Source of the DNA: Vibrio tapetis subsp. tapetis
GTDB lineage: Bacteria > Pseudomonadota > Gammaproteobacteria > Enterobacterales > Vibrionaceae
Assembly: GCF_900233005.1 (NCBI RefSeq)
Contig: NZ_LT960611.1
Span: forward strand, 1,364,001-1,428,000
Direction: 5' to 3'
Length of the DNA: 64,000 nt
The notes beneath the pieces are model-generated. The model was not told the DNA's origin, did no database searches, and was given only the letters and a program-made list of their open reading frames with translations. Shown in pieces: positions 11,252 through 20,494 of this stretch; positions within the stretch are counted from its first letter, which is position 1, and each line of letters begins with the position of its first letter. Both the position numbers and the translations under genes were made by a program.

Positions 11252-11276
11252 GGGAACCTACTGGGTTCCCTTTTTT
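11252..11276 (+). terminator. terminator of toxRS
   Basis: A GGGAACC / GGTTCCC stem with a 5-nt loop followed by a T6 run. It ends only a few bases before the next start codon. Confidence 0.88.
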
Positions 11277-11278
11277 CT

Positions 11279-12043
11279 ATGGATTGGATAAACAGCTCAC
11301 TGCTTTTCTTAGGTTCACTGACCGCTAGTACCCTCTCGTCTATCGCGGGCGGCGGTGCTGGCTTGCTTCAATTTCCTCTGCTCATATTTCTTGGCTTACC
11401 TTTTTCTGTTGCGCTTGCTACACATAAAATTGCAACCGTTGCCATGGGTCTTGGCGCAGCAGGAGCACACCTTAAATCTAAAACCCTCAGCTTTCCTTTG
11501 ATGGCCTATTTAACTGGTGTTGGATCACTTGGTGTTGTGATCGGGGCAAATTTGGTTGTTAATATTAACCCTGAAATTGGCGAGCTGTTACTTGGTGCGT
11601 TAATTCTTGTTCTTGGTATTTATTCCAGAGTCAAACCGGCTCTTGGGCATAAAGAAGCCCCTAGCCATCGAGACAAAAATGGATGGATGATAGGCGGCTT
11701 CGTACTCGTGCTTCTTGGTATCTTTAATGGCTCATTAACGGCAGGTTCTGGATTAGTCGTTACACTGTTTTTGGTACGCTGGTTCGGATTTAGCTACAAA
11801 CAAGCCGTAGCACTCACCTTAATATGTGTCGGACTGTTTTGGAATGGTATTGGCGCTATCGCTATTATCGAGGCAGGAGTGAGCCCGCATTGGCCTTGGG
11901 TCCCCGTACTGCTCGTCGCTTCTTTTTTTGGCGGTTGGCTTGGTGCTTACCTAACAACCAAGCTACCCAATTCCGTCATCAAGACGGCATTTGAGGTTCT
12001 CACTTTTGCCGTTGGCATTAAACTCATTCTTGGAGCAATTTAA
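11279..12043 (+). CDS. TSUP-family membrane permease (TauE/SafE-like sulfite exporter family)
   Basis: A 254-aa, highly hydrophobic protein with about eight membrane segments. It has the N-terminal glycine-rich SSIAGGGAGLLQFPLL and the mid-protein GIFNGSLTAGSGLVVTL repeats typical of the TSUP (DUF81) family. Members export sulfite, sulfoacetate or related anions; the substrate here is unknown. The start lies just beyond the toxRS terminator, so it needs its own promoter or read-through. The following selW-like gene starts one base after its stop, so the two are co-transcribed. Confidence 0.85.
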   Translation: MDWINSSLLFLGSLTASTLSSIAGGGAGLLQFPLLIFLGLPFSVALATHKIATVAMGLGAAGAHLKSKTLSFPLMAYLTGVGSLGVVIGANLVVNINPEIGELLLGALILVLGIYSRVKPALGHKEAPSHRDKNGWMIGGFVLVLLGIFNGSLTAGSGLVVTLFLVRWFGFSYKQAVALTLICVGLFWNGIGAIAIIEAGVSPHWPWVPVLLVASFFGGWLGAYLTTKLPNSVIKTAFEVLTFAVGIKLILGAI

Positions 12044-12044
12044 T

Positions 12045-12320
12045 ATGATAAAAGGCGTCATCGAAATCCATTACTGCCGCCAATGTAATTGGATGCTACG
12101 TTCAACATGGCTAACTCAAGAACTGCTGCATACCTTTAGCGAAGAAATAGAAAGCGTATCTTTGCACCCTGATACCGGTGGTAGGTTTGAAATATTTTGT
12201 AATGGCGTAAGTGTTTGGGAGCGAAAAAAAGATGAAGGCTTCCCTGAGGCTAAAATCTTAAAACAGCGAGTTCGTGATCTGATTTTCCCTGAAAAAGATT
12301 TGGGTCATATCGACCGATAA
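12045..12320 (+). CDS. SelT/SelW/SelH-family (Rdx) thioredoxin-like protein, Cys form
   Basis: A 91-aa protein beginning MIKGVIEIHYCRQCNW. The CxxC redox motif at residues ~11-14 sits right after the first beta strand, as in selenoprotein W homologues, with Cys instead of selenocysteine. The later TGGRFEIFCNGVSVWERKKDEGFPEAKILKQRVRD region matches the family core. I start at 12045, one base after the upstream permease stop; longer starts would run back into that gene. The role is presumably redox-related but unproven. Confidence 0.85.
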   Translation: MIKGVIEIHYCRQCNWMLRSTWLTQELLHTFSEEIESVSLHPDTGGRFEIFCNGVSVWERKKDEGFPEAKILKQRVRDLIFPEKDLGHIDR

Positions 12321-12396
12321 GCGAAAGCTATCAGTCAATTTTCATTGTGCGTAAGAACCCAACTATTGCGAGTAATGGAGGCCAACGAACTGACTG

Positions 12397-12427
12397 ACTG
12401 GTTGCCTGAATACAACGAGCAACCAGT
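12397..12427. terminator. hairpin between convergent selW-like gene and yfcE
   Basis: Nine-base arms ACTGGTTGC / GCAACCAGT with a 13-nt loop. There is no long T run, so it could be a weak terminator or a structural remnant. Confidence 0.4.
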
Positions 12428-12440
12428 GTGTTAACTCTCA

Positions 12441-12989
12441 CTAATCTAGGACGTGCTCCACTATCGTATTGTACGAGAAATCGACAACAGACAATTTACC
12501 ATTCTCATACAAACCAAAGCTCGGTTCAAAGCCATTTCTAGGAAAGGTAACTGAGCCCGGGTTAAATATCACTTGCTCTTCATCGCGTTGTGCAACCGGT
12601 ATATGGGTATGCCCATGGGCAATAACTTCTCCCGTCTTAAGCTTCGGTCTTTTCTCTCTATTGTAAAGATGACCGTGAGTTAAAAACAACCGCTGGCCAC
12701 GCTCTAACAACACCCATGCATAGTCCATCATCATCGGGAAGTCGAGCAGCATCTGGTCGACTTCGCTATCGCAATTGCCTCTTACCGCAATGATCTCATT
12801 AGCGTATTGATTCAAGGCATCTGCAACAGCTGGAGGGTTATATCCTTCTGGCACGGGGTTACGAGGCCCATGGTTTAAAACGTCCCCTAACAGCACTAAA
12901 TACTCAGCATTAGACTTTTTATAGGCTTCTAAGACCTTCTCGGTTGCTGGTAAACAACCATGTAAATCGGATGCAAAAAACAGTTTCAC
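12441..12989 (-). CDS. yfcE: YfcE-family metallophosphoesterase
   Basis: A 182-aa calcineurin-like phosphodiesterase. The metal ligand motifs occur in order: ASDLHG near residue 8, LLGDVLNHGPRN near 34, RGNCD near 73, TLTHGHL-type His near 104 and AHGHTHIP near 123. E. coli YfcE acts on artificial phosphodiesters and has the same length; the cellular substrate is unknown. It is monocistronic and convergent with the selW-like gene. Confidence 0.92.
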   Translation of the reverse strand: MKLFFASDLHGCLPATEKVLEAYKKSNAEYLVLLGDVLNHGPRNPVPEGYNPPAVADALNQYANEIIAVRGNCDSEVDQMLLDFPMMMDYAWVLLERGQRLFLTHGHLYNREKRPKLKTGEVIAHGHTHIPVAQRDEEQVIFNPGSVTFPRNGFEPSFGLYENGKLSVVDFSYNTIVEHVLD

Positions 12990-13072
12990 GCCAACCTCTT
13001 AATAATATCGAATCTTGCGGGATTTTACCTGCTGTGACATAGATTACCAGCCTAATCCAGCATCAATAATCG

Positions 13073-13477
13073 CTAATACTGTTTCGCCATTCCGTTGATC
13101 ACAATGTTATTGTAACTGACCATTCCGATCACTTTCCCATCATCAACAACAGGAGCTCTGCTTATTCCAAAGCGTTCAAATAGACGAGCACAATATTTTA
13201 CATTCATACTTGGTTTAACCGACAACGCAGGTTTGGTCATTATTTCGTAAATGTTGGTGCGCTCTGGGGAGCGGTTTTGTGCTAAAACCCTTTTAGCGAT
13301 ATCGTTCATTAACACAATACCGTATTCATCGTCGTCATAACGTTTGTCTACCAACAGTGCTTTTACTTGATGCTCTTTCGCTAGATGAATGGCCTCTTGA
13401 ACCGTGATTAAGCCATCCACAATAATGTACGTATTGGCCATGACATCTTTCACTTGAATGATCGCCTGCATACTCAT
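13073..13477 (-). CDS. two-CBS-domain regulatory protein
   Basis: A 134-aa protein made almost entirely of a CBS pair: VKDVMANTYIIVDGLITVQEAIHLAKEHQVKALLV near residues 8-45, and IYEIMTKPALSVKPSMNVKYCARLFERFGISRAPVVDDGKVIGMVSYNNIV near 75-130. CBS pairs bind adenine nucleotides. It is the last gene of a four-gene operon and overlaps the PII-like gene by 4 bp, so it probably senses nucleotides for the two DUF1538 membrane proteins. That role is inferred from context only. Confidence 0.88.
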   Translation of the reverse strand: MSMQAIIQVKDVMANTYIIVDGLITVQEAIHLAKEHQVKALLVDKRYDDDEYGIVLMNDIAKRVLAQNRSPERTNIYEIMTKPALSVKPSMNVKYCARLFERFGISRAPVVDDGKVIGMVSYNNIVINGMAKQY

Positions 13478-13824
13478 AACTCGTCCTCAACTACACTGGT
13501 TAACGTCTCTACTTGATGTGCGACTCCCACCGCATCTTCAACATCGATTTGTACCGCAATACCTTGCCCAGACGCTTTATCAAATTCACCGACGTCGCTT
13601 ATCCGTTCCAAAATATGCCGAGCAAGGTGCTCTTCTACTACAAACAACAACACATCTTTTTGAACTTCTAGTGTTAGGCCAAGAAAAGTTCTTTTCTGCC
13701 TTAACCCTTCACCTCGGGCATGATTTATTACTGTCGCACCGGTGGCTCCTGCCGAACGGGCAGCATCAAGCACTACTTCTGTTTTGCTATCTTCCACAAA
13801 CGCTAAAATTAATTTAAACCGCAT
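13474..13824 (-). CDS. PII-like signalling protein
   Basis: A 116-aa protein with the ferredoxin-like fold pattern of PII proteins: [40 protein letters not shown] followed by a loop and VLLFVVEEHLARHILERISDVGEFDKASGQGIAVQIDVEDAVGV. The GxGIAVQIDVEDAVG end matches PII-type effector-binding strands. It overlaps the upstream DUF1538 gene by 11 bp and the downstream CBS gene by 4 bp. It is probably the ligand-sensing subunit of a DUF1538 transport complex; this is inference. Confidence 0.85.
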   Translation of the reverse strand: MRFKLILAFVEDSKTEVVLDAARSAGATGATVINHARGEGLRQKRTFLGLTLEVQKDVLLFVVEEHLARHILERISDVGEFDKASGQGIAVQIDVEDAVGVAHQVETLTSVVEDEL

Positions 13825-14608
13825 TTTCGTTCTCCTTATTTGCCGCTCTTTGATTCAACCAGTTTGTGATTTGTGCATACCCCATGACTGAAATGATTGG
13901 AAATAAGCTAGCGAATGCGATTAGCCCAAAACCATCAATAACAGGGTTTCTCCCTGGCACCGTTGAGGCCAGTCCGAGCCCGAGAGCCGTTACTAGAGGA
14001 ACAGTAACCGTAGACGTTGTTACGCCACCCGAATCGTAAGCCAAAGGTACGATCATTTTGGGAGCAAAATAGGTTTGGATAACCACTAAGATGTACCCAG
14101 TGATGATGTAATACTGTATAGGGTCTCCAACCACGATTCGATAACTTCCCAATGAAATGCCAACGGCCACGCCAAGAGCCACAGCAAAACGCAGGCCATT
14201 CACTTTAATAGCACCACCGGATACTTGGTTCGCTTTGATCGCGACCGCAATAAGTGAAGGTTCTGCTACGGTTGTGCTAAACCCAATACAAAATGCGAAC
14301 AGGTAGACCCAGTAATAATCGAGCCAACTTAATGTTAGCTGAGATGACATTTTAAACTCTTGCAGAAATTCAGGCTCAGTGAGCTGCATCGCCATGGTTT
14401 CTCCCAACGGAAACAAAGCTAGCTCTAGCCCCATGAGAAACAGTGATAGACCGAGAATAACGTAAACAAAACCGAGAATAACTTTACCGATATTGGCGAC
14501 AGGTTTACGCAATACGGCAAACTGAAAACCAAAGATAATCGTAGCTATCGGAATGACGTCAAGAACAGTACCGAGTAAGGTATCAGTGAACAACGTTAGG
14601 CTAATCAT
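13814..14608 (-). CDS. DUF1538 membrane protein (second copy)
   Basis: A 264-aa multi-pass membrane protein. It shares with its upstream neighbour the motifs [10 protein letters not shown] and [11 protein letters not shown], a [17 protein letters not shown] ending, and the [17 protein letters not shown] segment. The two are clearly paralogous halves of one functional unit. The first codon overlaps the preceding stop by 4 bp (ATGA), so translation is coupled. DUF1538 proteins are probably channels or transporters; the substrate is not known. Confidence 0.88.
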   Translation of the reverse strand: MISLTLFTDTLLGTVLDVIPIATIIFGFQFAVLRKPVANIGKVILGFVYVILGLSLFLMGLELALFPLGETMAMQLTEPEFLQEFKMSSQLTLSWLDYYWVYLFAFCIGFSTTVAEPSLIAVAIKANQVSGGAIKVNGLRFAVALGVAVGISLGSYRIVVGDPIQYYIITGYILVVIQTYFAPKMIVPLAYDSGGVTTSTVTVPLVTALGLGLASTVPGRNPVIDGFGLIAFASLFPIISVMGYAQITNWLNQRAANKENENAV

Positions 14609-15339
14609 GACACGACCATCCCGTACACCATAACGAACATCATGGGCAGTAATGACGCAAATGCGATAAGACCAAAGCCATCAATCATTGGATTTCGCCC
14701 TTTAATTGCTGAAGCCAACCCGACACCTAATGCGGTCACTAACGGGACAGTAATCGTTGATGTTGTCACGCCACCAGAATCATAAGCGATACCTATGATT
14801 GTATCGGGCGCGAATGCCGTTAAAACGACAATACCTAGGTAGCCACCTATGATCATAAAGTGAATTGGCCAACCTTTCAGTATTCGAATTACGCCAATTA
14901 CGATGGCGATACCAACGGAAAAAGCGACGGTTAAGCGCAGGCCATCCGCATAGCTTTCCATTGCATCTTCATCGGAGGCGATCACCCCACCTTCTGAAGC
15001 GACCTCTGCGGCTTCTTGTGCAACAGCAGTTAATGCCGGTTCGGCTATGGTGGTTCCGAACCCCAAACAAAAAGCAAAGATAAGCAACCAAACAACGCTG
15101 CCTTTTCTCGCAAAAGACTGCGCCATGGCTTCACCAATAGGAAACAACCCCAGCTCCAACCCGAAAACAAAAAACGTCAGGCCAACAACAACGAAAAACA
15201 AGCCAATCAGGGTCGGAACAAGGTTGGGCAAAGGCTCTTGCAGTACCACCAGCTGAAAAAAACCAATGACACAGATAATAGGCAGTAGATCTCTCAAACT
15301 AGAGAGCATTGCACGTGACATTGCGAGTATTGTTTGCAT
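14605..15339 (-). CDS. DUF1538 membrane protein (first copy)
   Basis: First gene of the DUF1538/DUF1538/PII-like/CBS operon. I start at 15339 ([12 protein letters not shown]) because AAGGAGGTG sits 4 bp upstream as a near-perfect ribosome-binding site. A longer frame from 15375 lacks one. It is multi-pass with the same [10 protein letters not shown] and [17 protein letters not shown] motifs as the next gene, plus [18 protein letters not shown]. The acidic loop between helices ([15 protein letters not shown]) is not matched in the partner. Confidence 0.87.
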   Translation of the reverse strand: MQTILAMSRAMLSSLRDLLPIICVIGFFQLVVLQEPLPNLVPTLIGLFFVVVGLTFFVFGLELGLFPIGEAMAQSFARKGSVVWLLIFAFCLGFGTTIAEPALTAVAQEAAEVASEGGVIASDEDAMESYADGLRLTVAFSVGIAIVIGVIRILKGWPIHFMIIGGYLGIVVLTAFAPDTIIGIAYDSGGVTTSTITVPLVTALGVGLASAIKGRNPMIDGFGLIAFASLLPMMFVMVYGMVVS

Positions 15340-15514
15340 TACACCTCCTTGTGTTAACACAAGCATGGCACACATTTTTGTAATAAAGTGTGACTAAACT
15401 AAAGCAATGCAACTCCAAGCACCTCAATTAACTCAGATAACGAGTTTCAAGGAGGGTTGTACCTAGTCGGCAATATCTGACTATAATGAGAGCTAACGCA
15501 CAAGGAGGACACGC

Positions 15515-16426
15515 ATGCACATATTGCTTACCGGTGGAACCGGATTTGTTGGGGCTGAGCTCATCAAGCACTTGGCAGGACACCACATTACTTTATTGAC
15601 TCGAAATACGATCTCCGCAAAAAAAAAGCTCCATCACGCCGACTTTGGCAATATTGTGTACCTTTCTGATCTTAACGAGTTAAGCGAGCTCAACCATATT
15701 GATGCCGTAGTAAACCTAGCAGGCGAACCCATTGCCGACAAACGCTGGAGCTCCGAGCAAAAACACACCATTTGCCACAGCCGATGGGAAATCACCGAAA
15801 AGATTGTCTCCTTAATACATGCGAGCACCAACCCTCCTTCCGTATTTATCAGTGGCTCGGCCGTTGGTTACTATGGAGACCAACAACAGCACCCTTTTGA
15901 TGAGTCACTGCACATTCATGATGAAGCGTTTCCTCATCATGTCTGCGCTAAATGGGAAGCCATTGCTAAGCGGGCGCAATCCAATCTAACCCGTGTTTGT
16001 GTACTACGAACAGGTGTTGTACTAGGAAAGGACGGAGGAGCCCTGCAAAAAATGCTGTTCCCTTATAAAATGGGGCTTGGAGGACCAATTGGCAGTGGAA
16101 AGCAATACATGCCGTGGATTCATATGCAAGATATGGTGAGAGGCATCAGTTATCTACTCAACACCGAACATGCCTTAGGTGACTTTAATTTTTGCGCGCC
16201 TCACCCGGTTCAGAACAAAGTATTTAGTCGAGCGCTTGCTCGGTCACTTAAGCGGCCTCATTTACTATTCACTCCTAAATGGGCTCTCTCCGTCCTGATG
16301 GGAGAATCTTCTTGCTTGTTGTTTGATAGCATTCGAGCCAAGCCAAAACACTTAACTGAGTTGGGCTTTAAGTTCACTTATTCACGAATCGAACCAGCCC
16401 TCAATAACTTGTTACAGCACTCATGA
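15515..16426 (+). CDS. yfcH: TIGR01777-family NAD(P)-dependent epimerase-like protein (YfcH-like)
   Basis: A 303-aa atypical short-chain dehydrogenase/epimerase. It has the N-terminal nucleotide motif MHILLTGGTGFVGAEL, then AVVNLAGEPIADKRW, the SGSAVGYYGD segment bearing the family tyrosine, and the MPWIHMQDMV and ELGFKFTYSRIEPAL C-terminus characteristic of this family. The reaction is unknown. The ribosome-binding site is AAGGAGG, 7 bp before the ATG. It is followed closely by the SDR gene, probably in one transcript. Confidence 0.9.
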   Translation: MHILLTGGTGFVGAELIKHLAGHHITLLTRNTISAKKKLHHADFGNIVYLSDLNELSELNHIDAVVNLAGEPIADKRWSSEQKHTICHSRWEITEKIVSLIHASTNPPSVFISGSAVGYYGDQQQHPFDESLHIHDEAFPHHVCAKWEAIAKRAQSNLTRVCVLRTGVVLGKDGGALQKMLFPYKMGLGGPIGSGKQYMPWIHMQDMVRGISYLLNTEHALGDFNFCAPHPVQNKVFSRALARSLKRPHLLFTPKWALSVLMGESSCLLFDSIRAKPKHLTELGFKFTYSRIEPALNNLLQHS

Positions 16427-16477
16427 TGATTTCGTATTAATATGACTCGCAACTTAATTGAATCAACGAGATAAATC

Positions 16478-17305
16478 ATGACGAAATCTATCCTGATCAC
16501 TGGGTGTTCTTCAGGTATTGGTTATACATGTGCTCACGCTTTACATGCTAAAGGCTATCACGTTATCGCTTCATGCCGCCGTCAAAGCGATGTCGAAAAA
16601 TTACAAGGTCAAGGGCTCAAGTGTATTCAGCTTAATATGGATTCTGTTAATAGCATTGATCAGGCCGTAGCAGAGGTGCTCCTGCTGACCAACGGAAAGC
16701 TCGATGTGCTTTTCAATAATGCAGCCTATGGTCAAGCAGGTGCATTAGAAGACCTTCCAACTCAAGCGCTACGAGATCAATTCGAAACCAATTTTTTTGG
16801 CTGGCACCACTTAGTCAAGGGCATTTTACCGAGTATGAGAAACCACAACAGCGGACGAATTATCCAAAATAGTTCCGTATTAGGTTTTGCGGCCATGCGT
16901 TACCGAGGGGCTTACAACGCGTCAAAATTTGCTCTTGAGGGCTGGACTGATACTCTACGCCTAGAGTTAATGGATACCAATATTCATATATCTCTCATCC
17001 AACCAGGCCCAATAGAAACCCAGTTTCGAGCCAACGCTTTAGCAAAATTTCGCCAGTGGATAAACATAGAAACCAGTGCTCATCGCCAGCAATACCTGAT
17101 CCAGGTTGAACGGTTAGCCAGTAAAGCATCAGGCAATGACTTTACGCTCCCATCGGAAGCCATTGTCGCTCCGTTATTACACGCTATCGAATCGGATAAC
17201 CCAAAAATTCGTTATCCCATAACCACGCCAACCAAGGTATTTGCAATCCTCAAGCGAATTCTACCAACCAGACTACTTGATCAACTTTTGCTCAAAGCTG
17301 GTTAA
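16478..17305 (+). CDS. short-chain dehydrogenase/reductase (YbbO-like)
   Basis: A 275-aa classical SDR with cofactor motif TGCSSGIG near residue 8, the NNAA strand motif (LFNNAAYGQAG), the catalytic Ser region QNSSVLGFAA and the YxxxK pair in YNASKFALEGW. The length and C-terminal helices match YbbO, which in E. coli neighbours ybbN (cnoX), as here. The substrate is unknown; E. coli YbbO has been linked to aldehyde and ketone reduction. Confidence 0.88.
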   Translation: MTKSILITGCSSGIGYTCAHALHAKGYHVIASCRRQSDVEKLQGQGLKCIQLNMDSVNSIDQAVAEVLLLTNGKLDVLFNNAAYGQAGALEDLPTQALRDQFETNFFGWHHLVKGILPSMRNHNSGRIIQNSSVLGFAAMRYRGAYNASKFALEGWTDTLRLELMDTNIHISLIQPGPIETQFRANALAKFRQWINIETSAHRQQYLIQVERLASKASGNDFTLPSEAIVAPLLHAIESDNPKIRYPITTPTKVFAILKRILPTRLLDQLLLKAG

Positions 17306-17407
17306 TAATTACTCTTTTTTTTGAGTGTCATCAAACTTTCATATTGATTGGTTAATCTAACCAGACTGAAACAAAGAATTTGTATTTGCGTTACGTTTGG
17401 GGACACT

Positions 17408-17473
17408 ATGAGCCTAAACCAGTTAAACTGGCTGAGCGTAGGTGTAGCGCTAACAGTATTACTACTATTTTAG
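17408..17473 (+). CDS. possible 21-aa hydrophobic small protein
   Basis: ATG at 17408 encodes 21 residues: a short polar start (MSLNQLNW) and then a continuous hydrophobic stretch (LSVGVALTVLLLF), with a stop at 17473. A purine-rich TTTGGGGAC lies ~4 bp upstream and a strong perfect terminator begins 20 bp downstream. The frame therefore sits in a compact transcription unit of its own. It could be a one-helix membrane protein, or an incidental frame in a small RNA. Confidence 0.45.
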   Translation: MSLNQLNWLSVGVALTVLLLF

Positions 17474-17493
17474 ACACCTTTGCTTGCAACATG

Positions 17494-17530
17494 AAAAGAA
17501 ACGCCACATCATTTGATGTGGCGTTTCTTT
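17494..17530 (+). terminator. strong terminator after the 21-aa ORF
   Basis: A perfect 16-17-bp stem (AAAAGAAACGCCACATC and its complement) closed by an ATTT loop and ending in a T run. Confidence 0.92.
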
Positions 17531-17617
17531 TTATATCCACTTGAAATTTATAGCCACTTGAAAACCGAGCATTCAGACACTATTTACTAACATAGAACTC
17601 AATTTTAAGGATCGGTC

Positions 17618-18472
17618 ATGCAATCTGAATTCATTGTCGAGCTGACAGAACAAAACTTCCGTACGGTACTGGAAAGCTCAACACAATCCCCTGTTGTTAT
17701 TCATTTCTGGGCGCCCATGAGCCAAGAAAGTGCGCAGATCATCCCAGATCTTCAAGCATTGGCGCAGCAATACCAAGGGGCATTCACTCTTGCATTACTT
17801 AATTGTGAAAAAGAACAAGCCATTGCCGCTCAATTTGGTGTTCAAGCTTTGCCTACCATCGCTGTTTTTTCTAATGGCCAACCTGTCGACGGCCTTGGTG
17901 GCCCTCAGACCATTGATTCAGTCAAAGCGATGCTAGAAAAGCATTTGCCCAGCCAAGATGATATGGCTCTTAAGCGCGCTCTTGAGCTCATGCAGTCTGA
18001 ACAACATGAGCAAGCCCTTGCTCTGTTATTAGACCTGACAGATGAGTTAAAAGTGCGAGGAGACATCAAGCTCGCCATTGCAGACTGCTTTCTAGAAACT
18101 CGCCAATTCGATTCAGCTCAAGCGGTACTCAGCGCCATCCCTCTAGAATATCAAGACAATTACTACAAAGGCTTAATTGCAAAACTAGAGCTTCAGCAAC
18201 AAGCGGCAGAAAGCCCCGAAATTCAGGCTCTCGAAACCAAACTTGCGAACGATGAAAGTAATCTCAGTCTTGCCCACGAGCTTGCTATTCAATATCATCA
18301 AGTCTCTAAAGACGAAGAAGCATTAGAGTTGATGTGGCGTTATTTGGTAAAAGACTTAAATGCACTCGATGGTGATATGAAAAAGACCTTCATGGATATT
18401 CTTGCAGCACTCGGACAAGGTAACCCGCACGCTGGTCAATATCGCCGTAAGCTTTACTCACTACTCTACTGA
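17618..18472 (+). CDS. cnoX: thioredoxin-fold/TPR co-chaperone CnoX (YbbN)
   Basis: At 284 aa it is as long as E. coli CnoX and aligns by eye throughout. Residues 1-110 are a thioredoxin-like domain and the rest is TPR repeats ending YRRKLYSLLY. The active-site position reads PMSQES, so both redox Cys are missing, while the Cys in LLNCEKEQ (E. coli Cys63 equivalent) is kept. CnoX protects unfolded substrates and passes them to GroEL/DnaK; the chloride-activated holdase role is known from E. coli. Confidence 0.93.
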   Translation: MQSEFIVELTEQNFRTVLESSTQSPVVIHFWAPMSQESAQIIPDLQALAQQYQGAFTLALLNCEKEQAIAAQFGVQALPTIAVFSNGQPVDGLGGPQTIDSVKAMLEKHLPSQDDMALKRALELMQSEQHEQALALLLDLTDELKVRGDIKLAIADCFLETRQFDSAQAVLSAIPLEYQDNYYKGLIAKLELQQQAAESPEIQALETKLANDESNLSLAHELAIQYHQVSKDEEALELMWRYLVKDLNALDGDMKKTFMDILAALGQGNPHAGQYRRKLYSLLY

Positions 18473-18497
18473 TCATAGTTAAATCAGAATCAAACGG

Positions 18498-18521
18498 TGC
18501 GATGGCTCGAAAGCCATCGCA
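18498..18521 (+). terminator. terminator after cnoX
   Basis: A perfect 10-bp stem TGCGATGGCT / AGCCATCGCA with a CGAA tetraloop, followed by TTTCTTG. Confidence 0.82.
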
Positions 18522-18674
18522 TTTCTTGTACAAAATATAAGCTCTTCTGCAATTTTGCTACACATCTAGCCTCATATCCTCTATTCTGAATTTTTATAAA
18601 TAAAAACGACCGTGCGTTCATATAACTTATTTATCAACACGTTATATGATTAACCACTAAATAAGGAAGGCTAG

Positions 18675-19592
18675 ATGGACATTGATATCCTCATCACCGT
18701 AGGTGTGTTTCTTCTCGTAGCGATTATCTTTATATTTGCTGCCGTCAAAATGGTTACCCAAGGTAACAATTGGACCGTGGAACGTTTTGGGCGCTACACT
18801 AAAACACTAAAGCCGGGCTTAAATCTTATCGTGCCATTTATCGACAGTATTGGACATAAAGTTAACATGATGGAAAGGGTCATGGATATCCCCGCTCAAG
18901 AGGTGATATCAAAAGATAACGCTAACGTTACCATTGATGCAGTCTGTTTCGTTCAAGTGGTTGATGCCGCTAAAGCCGCCTACGAGGTCAACGATCTTGA
19001 ACATGCGATCCGAAACCTAACACTAACAAACATCCGAACCGTTCTTGGTTCTTTAGAGCTCGACGAAATGTTAAGTCAGCGTGACATGATCAATACTCGC
19101 CTTCTCAGCATCGTAGACGAAGCGACTAACCCTTGGGGTGTGAAGGTCACTCGTATTGAAATTAAAGACGTTCAGCCACCAGCAGACCTCACGGCAGCAA
19201 TGAACGCTCAAATGAAAGCTGAGCGTAATAAGCGTGCTGACGTATTGGAAGCCGAAGGTGTCAGACAGGCTGAAATTCTAAGAGCAGAAGGTCATAAACA
19301 AGCTGAGATTTTAAAAGCTGAAGGTGATAAGCAAGCGGCTATTTTGCAAGCAGAAGCTCGTGAGCGTGCGGCTGAAGCAGAAGCTCGAGCGACTGAAATG
19401 GTATCCACGGCCATCGCACAAGGTGACATGCAAGCCGTTAACTACTTTATCGCCCAGGGCTACACTGATGCACTCAAATCAATCGGACAAGCAGAAAATG
19501 GCAAAATTATCATGCTACCACTTGAAGCGACGGGATTGATGGGCTCTGTTGCTGGTATTGCTGAAATGTTCAAACATAACGAAGAGAAATAA
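18675..19592 (+). CDS. qmcA: SPFH/stomatin-like membrane protein QmcA
   Basis: A 305-aa protein with one N-terminal membrane helix ([23 protein letters not shown]) and then an SPFH/PHB domain ([23 protein letters not shown] to [28 protein letters not shown]). A long Ala/Glu-rich coiled coil with heptad-like [14 protein letters not shown] repeats (~195-245) precedes a short tail. SPFH proteins form membrane microdomain scaffolds. It lies 3 bp upstream of nfeD, the usual partner. Confidence 0.94.
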   Translation: MDIDILITVGVFLLVAIIFIFAAVKMVTQGNNWTVERFGRYTKTLKPGLNLIVPFIDSIGHKVNMMERVMDIPAQEVISKDNANVTIDAVCFVQVVDAAKAAYEVNDLEHAIRNLTLTNIRTVLGSLELDEMLSQRDMINTRLLSIVDEATNPWGVKVTRIEIKDVQPPADLTAAMNAQMKAERNKRADVLEAEGVRQAEILRAEGHKQAEILKAEGDKQAAILQAEARERAAEAEARATEMVSTAIAQGDMQAVNYFIAQGYTDALKSIGQAENGKIIMLPLEATGLMGSVAGIAEMFKHNEEK

Positions 19593-19595
19593 ACC

Positions 19596-20048
19596 ATGAT
19601 TGAGTTACTCGATCAAATGAATCACTGGCACTGGATTGCTCTAGGGCTAATTCTGTTGTGTGGCGAGTTGCTCGGCACCGCTGGCTACCTATTATGGATT
19701 GGTATATCCGCAATTCTTGTTGGATTACTTCGTTTAGTTTTACCTATTGGCTGGGAGATGCAGTGGGTAAGCTTCGCGAGTTTTGCATTAGTCACCACAT
19801 GGCTTTGGTGGCGATACCAATACCGCCAAGATCAAGATGACGATCTCAACAGCCAACTCAATCAGAAAGAAAAGCAGTTGATCGGGCAAGTGACTCGGCT
19901 TGAAGAATCAGTTCAAGTGGGAAAATGCCGAATTAAACTGGGTGACACGACATGGTCCGCGGTTAGCCACCAAGACATCGAAGCAAATAGCCTGGTTAAA
20001 GTAACTCACGTTAATGGCATTATCTTAACGATAGAAAAAGCCGACTAA
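19596..20048 (+). CDS. NfeD-family membrane protein (YbbJ-like)
   Basis: A 150-aa partner of the upstream SPFH gene: two or three membrane segments in the first ~75 residues and a C-terminal OB-like domain (GQVTRLEESVQVGKCRIKLGDTTWSAV ... GSxVKVTHVNGIILTIEKA pattern). The 3-bp gap to qmcA indicates one operon, as in E. coli qmcA-ybbJ. It probably stabilises the QmcA scaffold. Confidence 0.9.
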   Translation: MIELLDQMNHWHWIALGLILLCGELLGTAGYLLWIGISAILVGLLRLVLPIGWEMQWVSFASFALVTTWLWWRYQYRQDQDDDLNSQLNQKEKQLIGQVTRLEESVQVGKCRIKLGDTTWSAVSHQDIEANSLVKVTHVNGIILTIEKAD

Positions 20049-20078
20049 CAACATAGGCGTATCTATCTTAGACTTATC

Positions 20079-20099
20079 AAGCCCTTACTTTAAGGGCTT
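20079..20099. terminator. bidirectional terminator between nfeD and cueR
   Basis: An AAGCCCTTA / TAAGGGCTT stem with a 3-nt loop between two convergent genes. Confidence 0.8.
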
Positions 20100-20494
20100 T
20101 ATTTATTGTGACCGCAAAGATCATCAATAATTGGGCAATCCGCTCCTGAGTCTCCTGGGCAATGTGAAATCCATGACTCAAGTTGCTGTTTAATCACATT
20201 GAGTTCGCCTATCTTCTGCTCAACCACCTTCAGTTTCTCAACGGCTCTGGCTTTCACTTCTGCGCTGGTGCGCTTTGGGTCATTAGCTAAAGATAATAAG
20301 GATTTACACTCTTCTAAATTAAAACCTGCCCTACGAGCCCTAGCAATCAATTGAAGCTCTTCTATATGTTGGCTGGAATAAACGCGATAACCATTATCAC
20401 TGCGTTGAGCAGGCGTGATTACGCCCTTTTCTTCATAAAATCGGATAGATTTAGCGGTGAGTTGTGTTGCTTTAGCGGCTTGGCTGATGTTCAT
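20099..20494 (-). CDS. cueR: Cu(I)-responsive MerR-family regulator CueR
   Basis: A 131-aa MerR-type activator. The N-terminal helix-turn-helix with wing reads AAKATQLTAKSIRFYEEKG, followed by the dimerisation helix. The metal-binding loop holds Cys112 and Cys120 (HCPGDSGADC), at the same positions as the copper ligands of E. coli CueR. It normally activates the copA copper-export ATPase, which is not adjacent here. The neighbourhood with nfeD-qmcA is conserved with E. coli. Confidence 0.95.
   Translation of the reverse strand: MNISQAAKATQLTAKSIRFYEEKGVITPAQRSDNGYRVYSSQHIEELQLIARARRAGFNLEECKSLLSLANDPKRTSAEVKARAVEKLKVVEQKIGELNVIKQQLESWISHCPGDSGADCPIIDDLCGHNK

Noticed and set aside
14605..15375. 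Upstream start at 15375 for the first DUF1538 gene
   Set aside because: The AAGGAGGTG site points to the ATG at 15339; the extra 12 codons have no ribosome-binding site.
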